A stretch of DNA of 64,000 bases from NCBI GenBank assembly GCA_948847595.1, contig CAQOGY010000004.1, positions 241,252 to 305,251 on the forward strand. The letters are read 5' to 3'. Numbering within the stretch: position 1 is the first letter of the stretch; each line of letters opens with the position of its first letter. Shown here piece after piece: positions 44,757 through 53,200 of the stretch. Origin of the DNA: an uncultured Bacteroides sp. (lineage in GTDB: Bacteria; Bacteroidota; Bacteroidia; Bacteroidales; Bacteroidaceae). Made by a program: the position numbers and the translations under genes. Under the pieces are notes generated by a model, which saw nothing but the letters and a program-made list of their open reading frames with translations, had not been told where the DNA came from and ran no database searches.

Positions 44757-46097
44757 ATGGCGCAGAAACTTTGGGAAAAATCCGTGCAGGTAAATAAAGA
44801 CATCGAACGTTTTACGGTGGGACGTGATCGTGAGATGGATCTTTATCTGGCTAAACATGATGTACTCGGTTCTATGGCTCATATTACGATGCTCGAAAGT
44901 ATCGGTCTGTTGACCAAGGAAGAACTGGAACAGTTGTTGGCTGAGTTGAAGACTATTTATGCTTCGGCCGAAAGAGGTGAGTTTATAATAGAAGAAGGAG
45001 TAGAGGATGTGCATTCGCAGGTAGAATTGATGCTGACCCGCCGTTTGGGAGATGTCGGTAAGAAGATTCACAGTGGTCGTTCACGGAATGATCAGGTTTT
45101 GCTGGACCTCAAACTCTTTACCCGTACACAGATTCGCGAGATCGCGGAAGCGGTGGAACAACTCTTTCATGTGTTGATTCTTCAGAGTGAGCGATATAAA
45201 AATGTCCTGATGCCGGGATATACCCATTTGCAGATTGCGATGCCTTCATCCTTTGGATTGTGGTTCGGTGCTTATGCCGAAAGCCTGGTGGATGATATGC
45301 AGTTCCTGCAAGCGGCTTTCAGGATGTGCAATCGCAATCCTTTGGGCTCTGCAGCAGGATATGGCTCCTCTTTCCCGTTGAACCGGACGATGACAACCGA
45401 TTTGTTAGGTTTCGATTCGCTGAATTATAATGTCGTTTATGCGCAGATGGGACGTGGCAAGTTGGAGCGTAATGTTGCTTTTGCATTGGCTACCATTGCC
45501 GGAACGATCTCCAAGCTGGCTTTTGATGCTTGTATGTTCAATAGTCAGAACTTCGGTTTCGTGAAGCTGCCGGATGATTGTACTACCGGTTCGAGCATCA
45601 TGCCTCATAAGAAGAATCCGGATGTGTTCGAACTGACACGTGCTAAATGTAATAAACTGCAGTCTCTTCCTCAGCAGATAATGATGATAGCAAACAATCT
45701 GCCATCCGGTTACTTCCGTGACTTACAGATTATTAAAGAGGTTTTCCTTCCCGCTTTTCAGGAACTGAAGGACTGCTTGCAGATGACGACTTATATCATG
45801 AATGAGATTAAGGTGAATGAACATATCCTTGATGATGATAAATATCTGTTTATTTTCAGTGTCGAGGAAGTGAATCGACTGGCTCGTGAAGGTATGCCTT
45901 TCCGTGATGCGTATAAGAAAGTCGGTCTTGATATAGAAGCCGGAAAATTTACTCATGACAAACAGGTGCATCATACACACGAAGGAAGTATCGGTAATCT
46001 TTGTAATGATGAAATCTCCGCATTAATGCAACAAGTGGTCGATGGCTTCAATTTCTGTGGAATGGAGCAGGCTGAGAAAGCATTATTAGGGCGATAA
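44757..46097 (+). CDS. argH: Argininosuccinate lyase
   Basis: This 446-residue enzyme of the fumarase/aspartase superfamily performs the last step of arginine synthesis. Key regions are VEDVHSQVELMLTRRLGDVGKKIHSGRSRNDQV, the histidine in PGYTHLQIAMP, and the flexible signature loop TTGSSIMPHKKNPDVFELTRAKCN. With argF' at 29 kb it belongs to arginine biosynthesis, though not in one operon. Confidence 0.96.
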   Translation: MAQKLWEKSVQVNKDIERFTVGRDREMDLYLAKHDVLGSMAHITMLESIGLLTKEELEQLLAELKTIYASAERGEFIIEEGVEDVHSQVELMLTRRLGDVGKKIHSGRSRNDQVLLDLKLFTRTQIREIAEAVEQLFHVLILQSERYKNVLMPGYTHLQIAMPSSFGLWFGAYAESLVDDMQFLQAAFRMCNRNPLGSAAGYGSSFPLNRTMTTDLLGFDSLNYNVVYAQMGRGKLERNVAFALATIAGTISKLAFDACMFNSQNFGFVKLPDDCTTGSSIMPHKKNPDVFELTRAKCNKLQSLPQQIMMIANNLPSGYFRDLQIIKEVFLPAFQELKDCLQMTTYIMNEIKVNEHILDDDKYLFIFSVEEVNRLAREGMPFRDAYKKVGLDIEAGKFTHDKQVHHTHEGSIGNLCNDEISALMQQVVDGFNFCGMEQAEKALLGR

Positions 46098-46129
46098 AAT
46101 ATTTTCTGCCAAACTTTTTTGATCGAAAG

Positions 46130-46161
46130 TTTGGCAGAAACAAGGAAACTCATTATCTTTG
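46130..46161 (+). promoter_or_regulatory. Promoter of the tRNA-Gly/tRNA-Leu unit
   Basis: TTTG (46130-46133) and TATCTTTG (46154-46161) are 20 bases apart, a full consensus match, 16 bases before tRNA-Gly. Confidence 0.8.
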
Positions 46162-46177
46162 CACCCGTTGAAAAAAT

Positions 46178-46250
46178 GCGGAAATAGCTCAGTTGGTAGA
46201 GCATAACCTTGCCAAGGTTAGGGTCGCGAGTTCGAGTCTCGTTTTCCGCT
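46178..46250 (+). tRNA. tRNA-Gly (GCC)
   Basis: This is a 73-base cloverleaf. The acceptor arm GCGGAAA pairs with TTTCCGC, discriminator T. The D arm contains AGCTCAGTTGGTAGAGC, the anticodon loop reads TTGCCAA (anticodon GCC), and the T arm is GAGTTCGAGTCTC. The CCA end is not encoded. Confidence 0.97.
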
Positions 46251-46264
46251 CTCTTTGAAAGGAT

Positions 46265-46348
46265 GCTCGAATGGTGGAATGGTAGACACGAAGGACTTAA
46301 AATCCTTTGGCCATTGCGGCTGTGCGGGTTCAAGTCCCGCTTCGAGTA
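46265..46348 (+). tRNA. tRNA-Leu (TAA)
   Basis: This is an 84-base class II tRNA. The acceptor arm GCTCGAA pairs with TTCGAGT (one G-T pair), discriminator A. The anticodon stem AAGGA/TCCTT holds the loop CTTAAAA with anticodon TAA. A long variable arm (TGGCCATTGCGGCTG region) and the T arm CGGGTTCAAGTCCCG are present. It lies 14 bases after tRNA-Gly in the same transcript. Confidence 0.96.
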
Positions 46349-46367
46349 CGAGTGTTCCTGATTAAAG

Positions 46368-46400
46368 GCTCTGTAAATCATTGATTTACAGAGCTTTTTG
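46368..46400 (+). terminator. Terminator after the tRNA pair
   Basis: GCTCTGTAAATCA (46368-46380) pairs with TGATTTACAGAGC (46382-46394), followed by TTTTTG. It is a perfect stem of about 11-12 bp with a tight loop, 20 bases after tRNA-Leu. Confidence 0.88.
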
Positions 46401-46870
46401 TGTGTTTCTACCGCCATATGCCCTGCTGATAAAGGGGCGATTACAACCTCACCGAATATATTTGATAATTATTGTCATTGAATTTATTTTTAATGTTAAA
46501 AAAGTATGTGATAGATCTACTGAGATTTAATTTCATACCTTGATATATTATTTAGATAGTATGTTGATATTTTGTTTGGTGAATACCTTCATATATGCTG
46601 GTTGTTTTACAATATTTCTTATGCATTAAATAGATGTTAAATCCAGTCTTTTCCTTCGAACTATCTTTTTTTGTGTGATGTTGTTTATTTTGAGAACGTT
46701 TTGATACAATGTAAAAGATATTGCGCAATTGAACAGGGTGAATAGTATCTTATTATAAATCGGGAGTAAACTCTTTTGGGAATGCTTTTGTGTTTTCCAT
46801 GTTTTTACGTTTTTCTCCCCGCTGTAAGTGTGGAGGAGGATGCAAGGGAGTTTACATAATTCAATATATT
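46401..46870. other. AT-rich gap without a recognisable gene
   Basis: About 470 bases between the tRNA terminator and the FAD oxidoreductase contain no supported gene, tRNA or repeat. The composition is clearly more AT-rich than the argH region. I found no repeat of the tRNA-Leu 3' end here. A promoter for the oxidoreductase must lie in this stretch or just beyond, but no good TAnnTTTG is obvious. Confidence 0.6.
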
Positions 46871-48094
46871 ATGGACTTACATTCAGGATTGCCCTATTGG
46901 GTTGTTAAAAATTCATTGTTAGATTACTTTCATCCCTTGGAGGATGATTTTTCAACAGATATTGTAGTTGTGGGGTCTGGTATAACGGGAGTTTTGATGG
47001 TACACGAGCTTTGTAGTGCCGGTTTAAGATGTTGCATGGTTGACAAACGAAGCATTGCAACTGGAAGTTCCATTGCAAGTACCGCTTTACTGCAATATGA
47101 AATTGATGTTCCTCTTTGTGAAATGGCAGAAATTATTGGAGAGGATAATGCTGTTTCTGCATATCGCGCATCTTTGGCATCAATTGCTGATATTGAAAAG
47201 GTATTAAAGGAAACAGGAGTAGATGCTGATTTTGAAAAACGACCAAGTCTTTTTTATGCTAGTATTCCAAAGGATATAGAATTAATTGAAAAAGAATATG
47301 TGATACGAAAGAAGCACAATTTGCCGGTTCGTCTGCTGGAAAAAGAGGAGATAAAAAAACTGTATAATATAGAGGTTCCAGGCAATGCACTGTTAAACCG
47401 AGTATCGGCACAGATGGATGCTTACAAAGCGGCTACTGGTCTTTTGCTCTACCATATGAAAAAAGATGGACTGGAAATTTTTACTCATACCGGTGTAACA
47501 GAATGTGTTGAAATGCCTGAAGGATATATTATAGAAACAGATAGAGGGCATAAAATAGAGTGTAAATATGTGATCATCGCAGCCGGATTTGAAGCAGGGA
47601 AGTTTTTATCTCGGGAAATTATGGATTTGACTTCAACTTATGCACTTGTGTCGCATCCGGTAGATTCTAAAGATTTGTGGCCTGAACAGTGTTTAATTTG
47701 GGAAACAGCTGAGCCATATTTGTATATACGGACTACAAGGGGAAATCGTATCATTGTCGGTGGTGAAGATGAAAAGTTCAGTGATCCGGAGCGCCGTGAT
47801 GCGTTACTCAGAAAGAAAACTCTTGTATTAGAAAAGAAATTTAGGAGATTATTTCCAAGTATTCCTTTTAAAACAGAAATGGCGTGGTGTGGCACTTTTA
47901 GTACAACAAAAGATGGGCTACCCTTTATCGGTAATTGTCCAGATAAGGACAGGATGTTTTTTGATTTGGGATATGGTGGCAACGGCATAACCTTTAGTAT
48001 GATTGGAGCACAGATTATCTGCAAGAAGTTGCAAGGTATAGATGATGAACGCGGTAGGATTTTCGGTTATGAGAGAATTGAAAAATATTGGTAA
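46871..48094 (+). CDS. DAO-type FAD-dependent oxidoreductase
   Basis: This 407-residue protein has an N-terminal Rossmann motif, TDIVVVGSGITGVLMVHELCSAGL, the second FAD strand VDKRSIATGSSIASTALLQYE, and the C-terminal FAD-binding block MAWCGTFSTTKDGLPFIGNCPDKDRMFFDLGYGGNGITF in segments. This is the D-amino acid oxidase/glycine oxidase superfamily; the substrate cannot be named and no Rieske domain is attached. A longer frame begins at 46790, but MDLHSGLPYW at 46871 is the more natural start. Codons are AT-richer than in upstream housekeeping genes, which could reflect transfer. Confidence 0.85.
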   Translation: MDLHSGLPYWVVKNSLLDYFHPLEDDFSTDIVVVGSGITGVLMVHELCSAGLRCCMVDKRSIATGSSIASTALLQYEIDVPLCEMAEIIGEDNAVSAYRASLASIADIEKVLKETGVDADFEKRPSLFYASIPKDIELIEKEYVIRKKHNLPVRLLEKEEIKKLYNIEVPGNALLNRVSAQMDAYKAATGLLLYHMKKDGLEIFTHTGVTECVEMPEGYIIETDRGHKIECKYVIIAAGFEAGKFLSREIMDLTSTYALVSHPVDSKDLWPEQCLIWETAEPYLYIRTTRGNRIIVGGEDEKFSDPERRDALLRKKTLVLEKKFRRLFPSIPFKTEMAWCGTFSTTKDGLPFIGNCPDKDRMFFDLGYGGNGITFSMIGAQIICKKLQGIDDERGRIFGYERIEKYW

Positions 48095-48100
48095 TTTGCA

Positions 48101-48188
48101 GAGAGTAAAAGTCAATAGTGACTCAAATCTACTTCTTGAAGGAGGGAAATTTTGGGAGAGTTGCTATTGACTTTTGCTGTACTCTCCC
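48101..48188. other. Mutually exclusive hairpins after the oxidoreductase gene
   Basis: AGAGTAAAAGTCAATAG (48102-48118) can pair with CTATTGACTTTT...ACTCT (48164-48185) with a 3-base bulge. Alternatively GGGAGAGT (48154-48161) pairs with ACTCTCCC (48181-48188). The two share bases, so only one forms at a time. The location between the + gene and the minus-strand small-protein cluster suggests transcript ends. Confidence 0.5.
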
Positions 48189-48231
48189 ATGTTTAGAATT
48201 ATATTCATATAAATATTGCTTTCTGATGTAG

Positions 48232-48438
48232 CTAATATTTTTGAACTCCAGTACCCAGCCATTGCGGCATTCGTGCCTTGCCGTAGAAATAATAGAACAG
48301 CAATCCTATCCAGCTGGTAAGAACGATTAAGATAATAGCTATCAGCCGTCTTTCTATTGGTGCATGGATACGCCATATTTCCAGTGCGGCTTTGATAGTC
48401 AGTACTAATCCAACAATCCATATTGCAAATCCAACCAT
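48232..48438 (-). CDS. Small two-helix membrane protein
   Basis: This 68-residue protein has two transmembrane helices (FAIWIVGLVLTIKAALEIW and LIAIILIVLTSWIGLLFYYFYG) joined by RIHAPIERR, and a short polar tail. The pattern W-I-G-x-x-x-Y-Y-x-x-G-K resembles the PLD-nuclease N-terminal small membrane domain seen in many short proteins. Function is unknown. It is the last of four small leftward genes. A second, overlapping frame at 48164-48421 lacks any recognisable pattern. Confidence 0.7.
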   Translation of the reverse strand: MVGFAIWIVGLVLTIKAALEIWRIHAPIERRLIAIILIVLTSWIGLLFYYFYGKARMPQWLGTGVQKY

Positions 48439-48491
48439 AGCTTATTAATATGTAAGAAGTTACTATTTATAGAATGATATACGATTAAGAA

Positions 48492-48782
48492 TCAGTCAAG
48501 TTTTTTACTTACATCTTTTTTCACTTCGTTATATCCTTCCTTGATTTCTTTCTTGGTTTTCTCTGCGCTGTTTTGAACGTCTTTTTTGGTGTCTTTCCAC
48601 GCATCTTTTACGGCATCAGCACCATCTTCGATTTTATCGGATACTTTGTCCACTGCATCATTGACGTTTTCTTTCACTTTTTCAACTTGTTGTTTCGCTT
48701 TATCCTGTTCTTTTTTATTACGACAGGACGTGAAGGATATTATAGTTGTAACTACAAAAATCGCAAATAATAATTTTTTCAT
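48492..48782 (-). CDS. Small lysine-rich helical lipoprotein
   Basis: This 96-residue protein has a signal peptide with lipobox ISFTSC-RNKKEQ, followed by repeated amphipathic helix of about 11-residue periodicity (VEKVKENVNDAVDKVSDKIEDGADAVKDAWKDTKKDV). This resembles LEA-like or apolipoprotein-like stress proteins. It would sit in the periplasm or outer membrane. The group is probably stress-related; no function is established. Confidence 0.8.
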   Translation of the reverse strand: MKKLLFAIFVVTTIISFTSCRNKKEQDKAKQQVEKVKENVNDAVDKVSDKIEDGADAVKDAWKDTKKDVQNSAEKTKKEIKEGYNEVKKDVSKKLD

Positions 48783-48830
48783 ATTCTTTTAAATTAAAAT
48801 TGTAAAGTCACTTTGAGAATAAATTGGTGG

Positions 48831-48864
48831 ATTCTTCAGGCAGATTCCTGTCTGCCTGAAGAAT
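48831..48864. repeat. Perfect 14-bp hairpin between two small genes
   Basis: ATTCTTCAGGCAGA (48831-48844) and TCTGCCTGAAGAAT (48851-48864) are exact inverses around TTCCTG. No T-run follows in the leftward direction, so it is more likely an mRNA-stabilising or processing element than a simple terminator. Confidence 0.75.
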
Positions 48865-48890
48865 GACACAAACTTAACGATTCTGAATGC

Positions 48891-49001
48891 CTATTTCTTT
48901 TCAGTTTTTTTGCTTGAAGTCGAAGACTTGCACTCTTTAGCTTGGGCGGTCTTTTTAGTGCCCTTTGCCTCTTCCTGTTTCTTTTCAGTTTTCTTGTTCA
49001 T
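48891..49001 (-). CDS. Very small lysine-rich protein
   Basis: A 36-codon frame (ATG at 49001, TAG at 48891-48893) encodes MNKKTEKKQEEAKGTKKTAQ followed by AKECKSSTSSKKTEKK. About a third of residues are lysine and there is no hydrophobic segment, so it is soluble, probably disordered and possibly nucleic-acid binding. It lies in line with two leftward small genes of similar character, with 78-108-base gaps. No similar family is known to me. Existence as a protein is moderately likely. Confidence 0.5.
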   Translation of the reverse strand: MNKKTEKKQEEAKGTKKTAQAKECKSSTSSKKTEKK

Positions 49002-49079
49002 AATTCAAAAGTTTTAGTTAATAATTTAGGTTTATTCAGAAACACTCTAGTGTTCTTAATTGGTTTACTAGAATCTGTT

Positions 49080-49376
49080 TCATTTTTTTGCATCAGCAGC
49101 TATTGTATGCATTTTGCCTTTAAGGTCATCTGCCTTTTCAGCTAGGTCGAAAGTTTTGTCTGCAACTTTATCGGCTACGGCAGCACCCGTATCCAATACT
49201 TTTTCCTTTGCAGTATCTAACATTTCTTCGGCTTGCCCACTTATTTTATGAAAGGCATCACATACTTTTTTCTTTAGTTTTTTGGCTTTAGAAGTTCGTG
49301 AAAAACGATAGACGAGGGCGCCAATGACCGATCCTATACCAAGACCGATCCATAAATCAGAAGTTCTATTTTCCAT
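49080..49376 (-). CDS. YtxH-like small protein
   Basis: This 98-residue protein has an N-terminal glycine-rich membrane helix, LWIGLGIGSVIGALVYRFS, then a basic stretch (KAKKLKKKV) and a long amphipathic helix with repeated AxxKVxD/AEKADDLKGK elements. This is the YtxH/gas-vesicle-GvpP-like pattern often found in general stress genes. It is first in the leftward small-protein cluster. Function is inferred only from that context. Confidence 0.75.
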   Translation of the reverse strand: MENRTSDLWIGLGIGSVIGALVYRFSRTSKAKKLKKKVCDAFHKISGQAEEMLDTAKEKVLDTGAAVADKVADKTFDLAEKADDLKGKMHTIAADAKK

Positions 49377-50173
49377 AATTAAGTTGGTTTTAGATAGTTA
49401 AAAATAGAGTTTGGTAATAAGTAAGAAACTGTATGTAAGTTAAGTTCTTAAAGTCACATACTTATTAGTGGGTTTATATGTAAATATATAGATATATAAT
49501 TAGTATTTTATAAAGGAAAAATATTTTGCTTGTTGAATGGAAAAATGTTTATTCATATCGCTAGAATATTCTTCTTTACAGTCAGCTTGTTTGCTGTCTC
49601 ATACTTGATAAACAATAAATTATTGTTCCTATGATAGAACTGACTATTAATCTGATCCATAAATTTGAACTTATACTTTTCATGGCTGTAGATTTTATTG
49701 ATGAAACAATATTTAAAACTTATTTTTTTAGAAAAATATGTAGGTTTACTCTATTACACTTCCCCGATTTATTATATTACTTTTGTTATATCATCCGAAA
49801 TGTACTTAAGCTCCTACTGTATGAAAAAAACACGGGATTAAAAAAAATAGTTCGAAGTTTGAAAATGGAATTAACATCATTTTTTATTTTATGGAAAATT
49901 GAAAAGAGGCTTATGGATTTTAAATGCATAATCGAAGGAATAAATATATGATTGAAATTGTCCTAATAATGAGATGATTCCTGTTCGTGTATATTTATGA
50001 TCTGATGCTGGAAAATCGTACAAAAAATGACTAATATAATTTAGAAAGAACACTTATCTATTTCCGATGTTTTTGTTGGGGAGTATTTGGGGTATTATGC
50101 AGTATTTCCGATAGATGAGATAGTTGTGTTTTTTAAATTTCTGTTTTTAACATATAATTATTAATTTATTCAG
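49377..50173. other. AT-rich gap, no convincing gene
   Basis: About 800 bases of very AT-rich DNA. A 106-codon rightward frame at 49631-49951 is rich in F, I, L and Y as expected from AT-rich non-coding sequence, has no recognisable pattern, and lacks a promoter or a ribosome site I can defend. I see no tRNA, repeat or strong terminator. Confidence 0.5.
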
Positions 50174-50204
50174 TTGCTGTTTAAATAATATTTTCATATT
50201 TTTG
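50174..50204 (+). promoter_or_regulatory. Putative promoter of the hybrid regulator
   Basis: TTGC (50174-50177) and TATTTTTG (50197-50204) lie 19 bases apart, 31 bases before the ATG at 50236. Confidence 0.55.
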
Positions 50205-50235
50205 CAAATGTATTTTTGAGTGTTTTGTGAAAGGA

Positions 50236-53200
50236 ATGAAGATAATTGTAAAAAATAGAAAACTTTTAGTGTTTATAGTTCTTCTCATTAGTAGTGCTGT
50301 GAGCAAGGGGCAGATTTATAAGTACATAGGGTTGGAAGACGGTTTGAACAACCAGAAAATCTACCATATTCAAAAAGACCGACGCGGATATATGTGGTTT
50401 TTGACTCAGGAGGGGGTAGATCGTTATGACGGTAAACACATCAAGCATTATACTTTCTCGGATGACAGTATGAAGCTGGACTCACGGATAGCTTTGAACT
50501 GGCTTTATATGGATCAGGAAGATGTATTATGGGTAATCGGGCAGAAAGGACGTATTTTCAGGTATGATTCACAACATGATAAATTTGAATTGGCTTATGT
50601 ACACCCTGAATTGATCCGAAATAAGTTTCAAGCATTTCTTGATTATGGTTATCTGGACAAGAATGATCATATTTGGCTATGTTACAAAGATACAATTACC
50701 TGGTATAATATTCGTACTGGAACAACACAACATATGCCAAAGCCTGTCGATGGTGCAATATCTACTATTGAGCAGGCTGATGGCGGTCATTTTTTTATCG
50801 GTACGGGAAGCGGTTTGTTTTGTGTCGGGATAGAAAAGGGAGAACTGAAACAAATTCCTGATGAAGTAGTAAAAAGCATCGTTACACCTGTTCACGAACT
50901 GTATTACCATACTGTGTCAAAGCAATTATTTGTGGGTAGTTATAAAGAAGGGATACTTATATATGATATTGGTAAAACCCAAAAAATCACTCCTTGTTAT
51001 GCACCAAACAATGTGGAAGTTAATCAGATTGTTGCTCTGAACGCTGATGAGTTGTTGATAGCTACGGGTGGAAAAGGAGTATATAAGCTGAATGTAAATA
51101 CTTGTAAGAGTGAACCTTATATAACGGCTGACTATAGCAGTTATAATGGAATGAACGGAAACAATATCAATGATATCTATGTGGATGAGGAGGAGCGTAT
51201 TTGGCTTGCCAATTATCCTACTGGTATTACCATTCGTAACAATCGTTATGGAAGATATGATTTGATAAAGCATTCTCTTGGCAATAACCGGTCGTTAGTG
51301 AATGATCAGGTGCACGACGTGATAGAAGATAGTGACGGTGACCTTTGGTTTGCAACTAGTAATGGAATTAGTTTTTATCAGACCGATACAAGAGAATGGC
51401 GTTCTTTTTTTAGTTCTTTTGATCCGGTGCCGGATGATGAGAATCATATCTTCTTGGCGTTGTGTGAAGTCTCTCCTGGTGTGATATGGGCTGGTGGTTT
51501 TACGTCTGGAATTTATAAGATAGAAAAGAAGAAAGGGTTTAAAATAAGCTATCTTTCGCCTGCGGCCATTGCAGGAATACGTCCTGACCAATACATTTAT
51601 GACATTAAAAAGGATTCGGGCGGTGATGTATGGTCCGGTGGATATTATCATTTGAAACGCATTAATCTTGAGACTAAAAATGTTCGTTTGTATCCGGGAG
51701 TAAGTTCCATCACCACCATTCTGGAGAAAAATGCCCGTCAAATGTGGATTGGTACAAGAATGGGACTCTATCAGCTTGACAAGCAATCCGGTGTTTACCG
51801 GTATATTGACTTGCCTGTTGAATCTCCTTATATATGTGCATTATACCAGAGAGAAGATGGTATCCTGTATATTGGTACTCGTGGAGCAGGTCTTCTTGTT
51901 TATGATATCAATAAAAAGAAGTTTATTCATCAGTACCGAACTGATAATTGTGCACTGATTTCTGATAATATTTATACGATTATTCCGCGTCAGGATGAAA
52001 ATCTCCTGATGGGTACGGAAAATGGTATTACGATTTATTCACCTAAGGATCATTTTTTCCGTAACTGGACACGGGAGCAGGGACTGATGAGCGTAAATTT
52101 TAATGCCGGTTCTGCCACAACTTACAGTAACAGTACGCTTGTCTTTGGTGGCAATGATGGTGCTGTTAAGTTTCCGACAGACATAGAAATACCTGAGCCA
52201 TATTATTCGCGTTTGTTATTACGGGATTTTATGATAGCTTATCATCCTGTCTATCCTGGTGATGACGGATCTCCCTTGAAGAAGGATATTAACGAGACTG
52301 ATTGTCTGGAATTGGCCTACGGTCAAAATACTTTTTCGCTTGATGTGGCTTCCATAAATTATGATTATCCTTCTAATATTCTTTATTCATGGAAAATCGA
52401 CGGTTATCATAAAGAGTGGACCCGTCCGAGTCAAGATAATCGGATTGTTGTTAGAAATCTGCCTCCTGGCAGTTATACGTTACAAATTCGTACTGTATCT
52501 AATGAGGAGAAGTATAAAACTTATGAAACAAGGAGTATTCAGATCATTATTACCCCTCCGGTGTGGGCCAGTATGTGGGCAATGGTGGGGTATGCAATTC
52601 TGGTGGTCTTGATTATGATTATCATATTCCGTGTTATCATGTTGCATAAACAAAAGAAGATTTCTGATGAGAAGACACGTTTTTTTATTAATACTGCTCA
52701 TGATATACGTACGCCGCTGACATTGATAAAAGCACCGCTGGAAGAAGTTGTTGAAAACCATATGGTGGCAGAGAAGGCATTACCCCATATGAATATGGCC
52801 CTAAAGAATGTGAATACATTGCTTCAGCTGACAACCAACTTGATAAACTTTGAACGGATCGACGTATATTCGTCTACTCTTTATGTTTCTGAGTATGAAT
52901 TGAATTCTTATATGAATGATGTTTGTGCTACTTTCCGCAAATATGCTGAGATGAAGCGTGTCAGATTTGTTTATGAGAGTAATTTTGATTATTTGAATGT
53001 GTGGTTTGATAGTGACAAAATGGGGTCTATCTTGAAGAATATTTTGTCAAATGCGTTGAAGTACACGCCAGAGAATGGTAGCGTGTGTATTTGTGCTTGC
53101 GAGGAAGGGAATACTTGGAGTATTGAGGTAAAGGATACAGGAATTGGTATTCCTTCATCTGAACAGAAGAAATTATTCAGAAATTGTTTCCGGGGTAGTA

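Noticed and set aside
48164..48421. 85-codon leftward frame overlapping the small membrane protein
   Set aside because: The alternative frame at 48232-48438 has two clear membrane helices; this one has no pattern.
49631..49951. 106-codon rightward frame in the AT-rich gap
   Set aside because: Composition (F, I, L, Y, K) is what AT-rich random sequence gives; no start signal or similarity.
46265..50235. tRNA-Leu as an integration (att) site
   Set aside because: I looked for a repeat of the tRNA 3' end downstream and found none, and there is no integrase in the window.
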